Shown piece by piece: positions 58,279 to 64,000 of a DNA stretch of 64,000 nt. This DNA is from an uncultured Pseudodesulfovibrio sp. GTDB lineage: Bacteria; Desulfobacterota; Desulfovibrionia; Desulfovibrionales; Desulfovibrionaceae. The translations under genes and the position numbers were made by a program. The stretch spans positions 186,001 through 250,000 of the forward strand of contig NZ_OY760062.1 of assembly GCF_963662885.1 (NCBI RefSeq). Reading direction: 5' to 3'. Each line of letters begins with the position of its first letter. Position 1 is the first letter of the stretch. The notes under the pieces are model-generated. The model searched no databases and had not been told where the DNA came from. It saw only the letters and a program-made list of their open reading frames with translations.

Positions 58279-59081
58279 GCCTTTTCCCAGTCCTTGACCT
58301 CGTCCCATAGGCCGTTCATCTCGTCCAGGCCCAAGTCGGCCAGTTCGAGGCCGCGCATTTCGGCCAGTTCCTCCATTTTGGCAAATCGTGCCAGAAACTT
58401 CTGGTTGGCAAAGTCCAAGGCGGCATTGGCCTTGATTCCCTTGCGCCTGCCCAGCTCTACCAGGGTGAAGAGGTAGTCGCCGAATTCACGCTCCGAGTTT
58501 CCGGCATGGCCTGAGGCCAGGGCTTCCTGCCACTCGTCCCATTCACCCCTGAGGTGCGCCTCGACGTCCTTGTCCGATTGCCAGGTGAATCCGTTGCGCG
58601 CGGCTTTGGAGTTGATGCGGTACGCCTTGAGCATGGGCGGCAGACCCGAGGGCAGGGAGTCGAAGACGCGCTTGCGTCCGGTCCCCTTGTTTTCCTCACG
58701 CTTGGTCTTTTCCCAATTATCCCACAGCTCGGTGATGTTGTCGAAATGCTTGTCTCCGAACACGTGCGGGTGGCGACGGATCATCTTGGCCGCACTGTAG
58801 TTGATGGAGTCCGCCAGGGTGTGAGAGCCCTCGCGTTCGTACAGGGTGGCCATGAACAGGAGGATGAACATGACGTCGCCCAGTTCCTCCATGGCCTCGC
58901 GGGGATCGCCCGAACGGATGCCCTCGATCAGTTCGAAGGCCTCCTCGGCCAGGTAATCGCACAGGGTCAGCGGGGTCTGCTCCTGGTCCCAGGGGCAGCC
59001 GTCAGGCGCGATCAGGGCGTCGATGACATCAAGCAGTTCGCGCATGGCACGGGCCGGGGCGGCATGTTTTTTATCGCTCAT
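58275..59081 (-). CDS. mazG: Nucleoside triphosphate pyrophosphohydrolase
   Basis: The 268-residue protein is a two-domain MazG: the first domain has CPWDQEQTPLTLCDYLAEEAFELIEGI and EELGDVMFILLFMA, the EExxE plus ExxD metal sites, and the second repeats DEWQEA and EFGDYLFTLVELGR. MazG cleaves NTPs and dNTPs to NMP and PPi and lowers ppGpp stress effects. Length matches the family. Its stop overlaps the end of the small membrane protein reading frame on the other strand by 4 bases. It follows cvpA on the same strand, probably as an operon. Confidence 0.93.
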   Translation of the reverse strand: MSDKKHAAPARAMRELLDVIDALIAPDGCPWDQEQTPLTLCDYLAEEAFELIEGIRSGDPREAMEELGDVMFILLFMATLYEREGSHTLADSINYSAAKMIRRHPHVFGDKHFDNITELWDNWEKTKREENKGTGRKRVFDSLPSGLPPMLKAYRINSKAARNGFTWQSDKDVEAHLRGEWDEWQEALASGHAGNSEREFGDYLFTLVELGRRKGIKANAALDFANQKFLARFAKMEELAEMRGLELADLGLDEMNGLWDEVKDWEKA

Positions 59082-59125
59082 GGCGAATCTCCTTGGGGAA
59101 AGGGAAAACGGGTTCTGAAAAAAGG

Positions 59126-59647
59126 CTAATCCGCGCTGTCCTTGGCGTGGATGCCCAGTGCGCTTTTGGCCGAATCAAGGGCTTCGGGCAGATCGACGTA
59201 ATCGTCCAGCTTGTCCACCAGATGCTGCGCCTTGGGCGCGATGTAGGATTCGGTCAGAATGTCGGACTTGGGAGCAAAGGTCTGAAGGAACATCAACCCC
59301 ACTAGGCAGATGAGCACGCCTTCGCACAGGCCGAAAACACCGCCCAGAGTGCGGTCGATCCAGCCGAGCAGGGAGATTTCCAAAACGCTGCGGATCAGCT
59401 TGGTCAGCAGCCAGACGGCAATCAGGGTGCCGAAGAAGATCAGCGAGTAGGACAGGGCGCTGACCGTAATGTCACTGGAAATATACATCTTCAGGTGCGG
59501 CGCCAGAGCGTCGTCGAAGCGCGACGCCAGGAAAATGGCGAGGACCACCGAGATGAGCGACAGGACTTCCTGCACCAGGCCTCGGAAGAAACCGCGCAGG
59601 ATGAAGAGAGCGACAATGCAGATGAGAGCGATATCCAGAAAATTCAT
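59126..59647 (-). CDS. cvpA: CvpA-family membrane protein
   Basis: The 173-residue protein has four hydrophobic segments and the CvpA pattern: MNFLDIALICIVALFILRGFFRGLVQE at the start (landmarks FLDI and RGFFRG), then ISVVLAIFLASRF and LGWIDRTLGGVFGL. CvpA proteins affect envelope integrity and colicin V production; function is not precise. The ATG at 59647 gives the canonical N-terminus. It lies 44 bases upstream of mazG. Confidence 0.88.
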   Translation of the reverse strand: MNFLDIALICIVALFILRGFFRGLVQEVLSLISVVLAIFLASRFDDALAPHLKMYISSDITVSALSYSLIFFGTLIAVWLLTKLIRSVLEISLLGWIDRTLGGVFGLCEGVLICLVGLMFLQTFAPKSDILTESYIAPKAQHLVDKLDDYVDLPEALDSAKSALGIHAKDSAD

Positions 59648-59836
59648 ATAAATGCACCCATGGTCGGCTAAGGTGAACTTCCTCACAAAGCCCTAGCAAA
59701 CTGAGACTGAAATGTGAACCGTATTCAATACATATTTTGTAATGGGTTGTCCGGCCAAATCCGGACCAGGGTTGTGTCCCTCGCTGAACTCGGCTACATG
59801 AACACCAATCGCCTGTCTTTTTGCAAGGAGTCGTGA

Positions 59837-60406
59837 ATGCAGGTCCATGAGACGGAGTTTCCCGGTCTGTTCGTTTTGGTTCCAAAGGTGTTTCAGGATG
59901 AGCGGGGGTTCTTTCTGGAAAGCTATAATGCTGAACATTTTCGGGATCTTGGCATAGACTGCGGGTTCGTTCAGGACAATCACGCCTATTCCAAGGACGT
60001 CGGCGTGTTGCGCGGTTTCCATTTTCAGGTTCCCCCCATGGCCCAGGCCAAACTGGTATGGGTGACCCGGGGGGCTGTCCTGGATGTTGTTGTAGACCTG
60101 CGCAAGGGATCCCCCACCTACGGCAAGGTCGAGCATGTAATTCTCAGCGCCGCCAATTTCAAGCGCATGTACATCCCGAAAGGATTTGGCCATGCGTATG
60201 TGACCATCATGCCGGACACGGAGTTCCAGTACAAAGTCGACGCGCCGTATTCTCCGGCGCATGAGGGCGGTCTCGCCTGGAACGATCCCGATATCGGCAT
60301 GGATTGGGAACCGGCTCTGCAGGGAAGGAAGCCCATCCTTTCGGAAAAGGACCTGAGACAGCCCGGACTGGCCGGTTTCGAATCCCCATTTACCTTCGAG
60401 GGTTGA
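59837..60406 (+). CDS. rfbC: dTDP-4-dehydrorhamnose 3,5-epimerase
   Basis: The 189-residue cupin enzyme matches RfbC: VFQDERGFFLESYN, NHAYSKDVGVLRGFHFQ with the catalytic His, VVVDLRKGSPTYGK, and FKRMYIPKGFGHAYVT. It converts dTDP-4-keto-6-deoxyglucose to the rhamnose precursor for surface polysaccharide. The rest of the rml set is not here. AAGGAG precedes the ATG. The next gene, 4 bases on, is the mannose-1-phosphate guanylyltransferase, so both feed surface sugar synthesis. Confidence 0.93.
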   Translation: MQVHETEFPGLFVLVPKVFQDERGFFLESYNAEHFRDLGIDCGFVQDNHAYSKDVGVLRGFHFQVPPMAQAKLVWVTRGAVLDVVVDLRKGSPTYGKVEHVILSAANFKRMYIPKGFGHAYVTIMPDTEFQYKVDAPYSPAHEGGLAWNDPDIGMDWEPALQGRKPILSEKDLRQPGLAGFESPFTFEG

Positions 60407-60410
60407 GCTT

Positions 60411-61841
60411 ATGAGCAAGACCGATCCTGAGGCACCGCTGTTCGCCGAAGACTGCCACGCCGTCATCCTTGCCGGGGGCTCCGGCACGCGGTTGTGGCCG
60501 CTTTCCAGAAATCTGCTGCCCAAGCAACTGCTGGTTTTGGGCGGAACGTCCACTCTGTTGCAACAGACCGTCGCTCGCGTGATGGCCGTCTTTCCGGCGG
60601 ACCATATCTGGGTTGTGACCAACGAGGAGCATGTTTTCGAGGTGCGCAAGCAGGTGGCTGTCCTGGATCAGGCCCTGGAAGGGCAGGTCCTTGCTGAACC
60701 CATCGGGAGAAACACCCTGCCGGCCATCATGCTTGGTCTGGACAAGGTGGTGGAGGCCAACCCCAAGGCACTGGCCGCCGTGTTTCCTTCCGATCATCTG
60801 ATCAACGACACCGGGGCGTGGGCCGATGATCTTGCGCGCGCATCCGGCCTGGCCGCGCAAAAACGGTTCGTGACCTTCGGCGTGCGGCCGGACAAACCCG
60901 AGACCGGATACGGCTACATCGCCTTGGGCGACGAACTCGGAGACAATGTCTTCGGGGTGCGGGGCTTCGTGGAGAAGCCGGATTTCCTGACCGCGGACCG
61001 TTTTCTGCGCGAGGGCACCCATCTATGGAATAGCGGCATGTTCCTGTTCTCGGCCAAACATTTTCTGACCCAGGTAGCCCGGTGCGAACCGGTCCTGTGG
61101 GATTGGTGGATGGGCCGGGATGAGGCCCCGTTGATAAGTGGGTACCGTGATATTCCTGATATTTCGGTTGACTACGGCGTGGTCGAAAAGATCGACAACA
61201 TCGTTGTGGTCAAGGCCGGGTTCGACTGGGACGATCTGGGCAGCTGGGAGGCCCTGTATCGGCTGGGGGACAAGGACGGCAACGGCAACGTCATCCGTGG
61301 CGATGTGCTGGCCATGAACTGCGAGGGGTGTCTGCTCATCAGCGAGGGCGGCAAGCTTGCGGTGTCCGGCTTGAAGGATTCGATCATGGTTCAGACTAGG
61401 GATGCGACCCTGGCCTGCCCCATGGACCGCGTGCAGACCGTGCGCGACGTGGTTGCGGCCCTCAAGGCGCAGGGCAGCCAGTTGGTCGAGAGCCACACGA
61501 CCGTGTACCGCCCGTGGGGCAACTACACGGTGCTGGAAGAAGGGCCGCAGTACAAGATCAAGCGCATCCAGGTCACGCCCGGGGCGCGTTTGAGCTCCCA
61601 GATGCACCATCACCGCAGCGAGCATTGGGTGGTGGTTGACGGCACGGCCGAGGTGGAGGTGGACAATGAGCCGCGCATCCTGGTGGAAAACCAGTCCGTG
61701 GACATTCCCAAAGCCTCACAGCATCGGCTGGCCAATCCGGGGAAGGTTCCGCTGAACATCATCGAGATACAGAGCGGGCCGTATCTGGAGGAGGACGACA
61801 TCGTCCGTTTCGACGATGTCTACGGTCGGGCGGTGAAATAA
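60411..61841 (+). CDS. manC: Mannose-1-phosphate guanylyltransferase / mannose-6-phosphate isomerase
   Basis: The 476-residue bifunctional enzyme has the nucleotidyltransferase signature ILAGGSGTRLWPLSR and VFPSDHLI, FVEKPD in the first ~350 residues, and a type II phosphomannose isomerase cupin at the C-terminus (YRPWGNYTVLEEG, SSQMHHHRSEHWVVVDG). It supplies GDP-mannose for polysaccharide. It is directly after rfbC with overlapping ribosome site. No terminator was seen before qrcA. Confidence 0.95.
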   Translation: MSKTDPEAPLFAEDCHAVILAGGSGTRLWPLSRNLLPKQLLVLGGTSTLLQQTVARVMAVFPADHIWVVTNEEHVFEVRKQVAVLDQALEGQVLAEPIGRNTLPAIMLGLDKVVEANPKALAAVFPSDHLINDTGAWADDLARASGLAAQKRFVTFGVRPDKPETGYGYIALGDELGDNVFGVRGFVEKPDFLTADRFLREGTHLWNSGMFLFSAKHFLTQVARCEPVLWDWWMGRDEAPLISGYRDIPDISVDYGVVEKIDNIVVVKAGFDWDDLGSWEALYRLGDKDGNGNVIRGDVLAMNCEGCLLISEGGKLAVSGLKDSIMVQTRDATLACPMDRVQTVRDVVAALKAQGSQLVESHTTVYRPWGNYTVLEEGPQYKIKRIQVTPGARLSSQMHHHRSEHWVVVDGTAEVEVDNEPRILVENQSVDIPKASQHRLANPGKVPLNIIEIQSGPYLEEDDIVRFDDVYGRAVK

Positions 61842-61925
61842 ACGCCCGGTTGATTGTGGTGGATTACCAATTGGAATACCTGCGTATTTACTCATTCGAG
61901 AGTTCGTGAAAATTTTCATATTCTC

Positions 61926-61955
61926 TTGACACCAAATCAATTGGTGCCTTATGGA
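61926..61955 (+). promoter_or_regulatory. Promoter and operator-like palindrome before qrcA
   Basis: TTGACA (61926-61931) and a weak TATGGA (61950-61955) are 18 bases apart. CACCAAATCAATTGGTG (61930-61946) inside the spacer is a perfect 6-5-6 inverted repeat, and further CAATTGG copies lie at about 61868 and 61964. A repressor or activator binding here would control the qrc genes. Confidence 0.5.
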
Positions 61956-62011
61956 AACGTAGTTCAATTGGTGTGATTTTCACATTAACTTTAGAGTGAT
62001 GGGGCGAGGTT

Positions 62012-62761
62012 ATGGAGGAAAGAAAAGCATCAAAACGGTGTGGAGGGGTGTTCCCCTTTATCATCGGCTTCCTGGCTACCTGCGTCTTGGGGTGGGCTGT
62101 TATCCCCGGTCTGTTCTTCGAAAAGGAGGAACAGCCTATTTGGTTCAGCCACGCCGTGCACGTGGACGGTCAGGGAATGGATTGCGAAAGCTGTCACTAT
62201 TTCCGGGATGACGGCACTTATGCCGGTTTCCCGACCAACGAAGTCTGCGCCGAATGTCACGCGGTCGATCCCGAGGAGGCCCAGGCGGCCATCGCCGAGG
62301 AAGGAATCGACCCGAATGACTACGACGCAATCATGAAGGCCGGAATCGGCGCCATCGAGGACAATCTTGCTTCCTCGGACGACGACAAGATGCAGGCCGA
62401 ACGCGAGTACGTGGTCAAGTATCTGATCCAGGGCAAGGAAGTTCCTTGGCTGAATTATCAGTACCAGCCGGACAACGTCTACTTCTCGCATGCCTCGCAC
62501 ATGAACCTCTCCATTGAGGAACTGGCGAGCATGAAGAAGGAGCTGTCCGACGTGGTCGATCCCTCGGTCTTCGAGGGCGAGGCCCCCGAGCAGAATTGTA
62601 ACCTCTGCCACCCGAAGGATATCCAGGCGAACGATGTGCCGCCGGCCTTCGAGCGCAATATCCTGTCCGGGTACAGCAAGACCACCATGAAGATGTGGAA
62701 GTGCGAACGGTGTCACGCCCTCAAGGGCCAGCCCAACGCCTGCTACACCTGTCACAAGTAA
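62012..62761 (+). CDS. qrcA: Qrc complex multiheme cytochrome c subunit
   Basis: The 249-residue protein has an N-terminal span at about residues 14-32 and five CxxCH heme sites: CESCH, CAECH, CNLCH, CERCH and CYTCH. Arrangement and the following molybdopterin-family gene match the Qrc complex of Desulfovibrio, which accepts electrons from periplasmic cytochrome c3 and reduces menaquinone. The D. vulgaris protein is reported as hexaheme; I can see only five canonical motifs here. GGAGG-type sequence lies shortly before the ATG. First gene of the qrcABCD operon. Confidence 0.9.
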   Translation: MEERKASKRCGGVFPFIIGFLATCVLGWAVIPGLFFEKEEQPIWFSHAVHVDGQGMDCESCHYFRDDGTYAGFPTNEVCAECHAVDPEEAQAAIAEEGIDPNDYDAIMKAGIGAIEDNLASSDDDKMQAEREYVVKYLIQGKEVPWLNYQYQPDNVYFSHASHMNLSIEELASMKKELSDVVDPSVFEGEAPEQNCNLCHPKDIQANDVPPAFERNILSGYSKTTMKMWKCERCHALKGQPNACYTCHK

Positions 62762-62774
62762 AGGGGTACTGAGA

Positions 62775-64000
62775 ATGAGCGTAGCACGCAGAACTTTTAT
62801 TCAGTTGGGTGCGGGCGCCACCGTCGGTATTCTTTTTACTCCGACGGTCTGGAAAGCCCTTGATGATGTTTCCATCTGGACACAGAACTGGCCCTGGATT
62901 CCCACGTTGAAATACGGGGCCATGGAAGCCAAACCCACTGTGTCCAAGATGTGTGAGTCCGGTTGTGCCGTAAAGGTCCGGACCGTTGCCGGTGAGGCCT
63001 TCGGGACCATGGGCAACGAAGACAACCCGATTTCGGGCGGCGGCATCTGTCCCCTGTGCGCCAACGGCGTTCAGGTCAAGAACAGCCCCAACCGGATCAA
63101 GGCCCCCATGCTGGACGGCCAGGAGATCACCTGGGAGAAAGCCCAGGAAGTCGTGGCCGAGAAGCTGGCAGCCGCCGGTTCCAAGGTGGCGGTCATCTCC
63201 GGCGATCAGACGGGTACCGCCAACGAGGTCTTCTCCGCGCTGCTGACCTCCAAGGGCAGCGACGCGTTTTACATGATGCCCTGCGACATGCAGGCGGCCG
63301 ACAAGGCCTGGACCGGCCTGATGGGCGGCTCCGGCCAGATCGGTTACGACCTGGAAGGGGCTGACCTGGTCCTGCTGGCCGGGGCGGACGCCCTGGAATC
63401 CTGGGGCCCGACAGTCGTCAACCTCAAGTCGTTTGCGGCCAACGAGTCCGGCAAGTTCATCTTCGCCGGTCCCATGCAGACCAAGACCGCTTCCGTGACC
63501 TCCAAGTGGGTTCCGGTTCCGGCCGAGGGCATGGCCGCATTCACCCTGGGCATCGCCTACTATGTCCTGCAGGCCGGGAAGACCGTTAACACGGCCGACT
63601 TCAGCCAGTTCAAGGCCATGGTCATGAGCGAGTACAGCCCGGCCAAGGTCGAGGCAGCCACCGGCGTCAAGGCCGATCAGTTGGCCGCCCTGGCCAAACA
63701 GCTGCTGACCGCCTCCAACCCGGTGGTGGTTCCCGCTGGCCCGGTCGCGGCCCACGGTGCGGCGTTCGCGCTGAACCTGCTGCTCGGCGGTGCCATGAAG
63801 GCTCTGCCCGAGTTCGCCAAGGCCATTCCGTCCGCCATGTCCCGCTCCGAGATGTTCAAGTCGGACATCCTGGAAGGCGTGGATACCGACCTGCTGTTCG
63901 TCTACGAGGCCAACCCCGCCTACGCCCTGCCCGAAAAGGTCAAGGCCGGCTTCACCGTGGCCTTCGACGTGGTCCAGACCGAAACCACGGCAACGGCCAA
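62775..64000 (+). CDS. qrcB: Qrc complex molybdopterin-family subunit (partial, runs off right edge)
   Basis: The visible 408 codons begin with a Tat signal (MSVARRTFIQLGAGATVG). After it, KMCESGCAVKV and GICPLCANGVQ supply four cysteines for a 4Fe-4S cluster, followed by a molybdopterin oxidoreductase-type fold. QrcB in Desulfovibrio belongs to this family but is reported to lack molybdenum. It lies 13 bases after qrcA. The frame is open to the end of the window, so the C-terminus and qrcC/D are outside. Confidence 0.88.
   Translation, partial: MSVARRTFIQLGAGATVGILFTPTVWKALDDVSIWTQNWPWIPTLKYGAMEAKPTVSKMCESGCAVKVRTVAGEAFGTMGNEDNPISGGGICPLCANGVQVKNSPNRIKAPMLDGQEITWEKAQEVVAEKLAAAGSKVAVISGDQTGTANEVFSALLTSKGSDAFYMMPCDMQAADKAWTGLMGGSGQIGYDLEGADLVLLAGADALESWGPTVVNLKSFAANESGKFIFAGPMQTKTASVTSKWVPVPAEGMAAFTLGIAYYVLQAGKTVNTADFSQFKAMVMSEYSPAKVEAATGVKADQLAALAKQLLTASNPVVVPAGPVAAHGAAFALNLLLGGAMKALPEFAKAIPSAMSRSEMFKSDILEGVDTDLLFVYEANPAYALPEKVKAGFTVAFDVVQTETTATA

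Noticed and set aside
1..64000. CRISPR arrays, insertion sequences, rRNA genes
   Set aside because: No regular repeat-spacer pattern, transposase motif with terminal repeats, or rRNA sequence was seen on reading the window.

Overview
The window looks like a chromosome segment of a sulfate-reducing deltaproteobacterium of the Desulfovibrio/Pseudodesulfovibrio type. The main reasons are the start of a Qrc (quinone reductase complex) operon at the right edge, several sigma-54 activators with sensor kinases, Tat-exported redox proteins, a c-type-heme sensor kinase and a GC-rich codon style. The species assignment is inference; no rRNA is present.

Region by region. (1) 1-8.1 kb: the late-gene (virion and tail) end of a prophage, all on the + strand. 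It stops at a 3' fragment of tRNA-Ser(GCU) and that tRNA's old terminator (8089-8195), so the right attachment site is visible; the integrase and other end lie to the left of the window. (2) 8.3-13.5 kb: a DsrE-like protein and a phosphonate block (phnM divergent from phnDCE, with a convergent phnF-type regulator). The C-P lyase core is absent here. (3) 13.7-17.0 kb: a Tat-signal zinc alcohol dehydrogenase, a membrane PilZ protein, a Fur-family regulator and an intact tRNA-Ser(UGA). (4) 17.3-23.4 kb: an IclR-regulated sugar-acid operon (aldolase, GntP permease, IlvD/Edd dehydratase, SDR) with repeated operator-like sequences, resembling the E. coli yjhI-H-G-F and yag aldonate clusters. (5) 23.8-43.9 kb: a signalling region with a 1481-residue hybrid kinase, a ZraSR/ZraP-like system with a textbook sigma-54 promoter, a DUF3365-type c-heme kinase with its NtrC-type partner, a YeiH-type transporter with a probable sigma-54 promoter, a YedY/MsrP-like molybdoenzyme, and a third NtrC-type regulator with a kinase. 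(6) 44.2-56.2 kb: a long operon behind a sigma-54-like promoter: glutamine-synthetase-like ligase, C45/Ntn-hydrolase, Tat-signal solute-binding protein, two permeases, two different ABC ATPases, a radical SAM/SPASM protein, and a bis-MGD-type molybdoenzyme fused to a class I glutamine amidotransferase domain. (7) 56.3-59.7 kb: a PEP-CTERM protein, a small motility-type protein with a sigma-28-like promoter, two tandem small membrane proteins (the second interrupted by an in-frame TGA), MazG and CvpA. (8) 59.8-64 kb: rfbC, manC/algA, then qrcA and the first part of qrcB.

The strongest candidate for an undescribed system is region 6. A gamma-glutamyl ligase and a GATase-fold domain of the kind that removes gamma-glutamyl groups bracket an O2-independent molybdenum oxidoreductase and a dedicated importer. 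This suggests an anaerobic counterpart of the PuuABCD / aniline gamma-glutamylation pathways. The two ABC ATPases carry complementary lesions, predicting one working and one degenerate ATP site. Functions are inferred from motifs and context only; no database search was possible.
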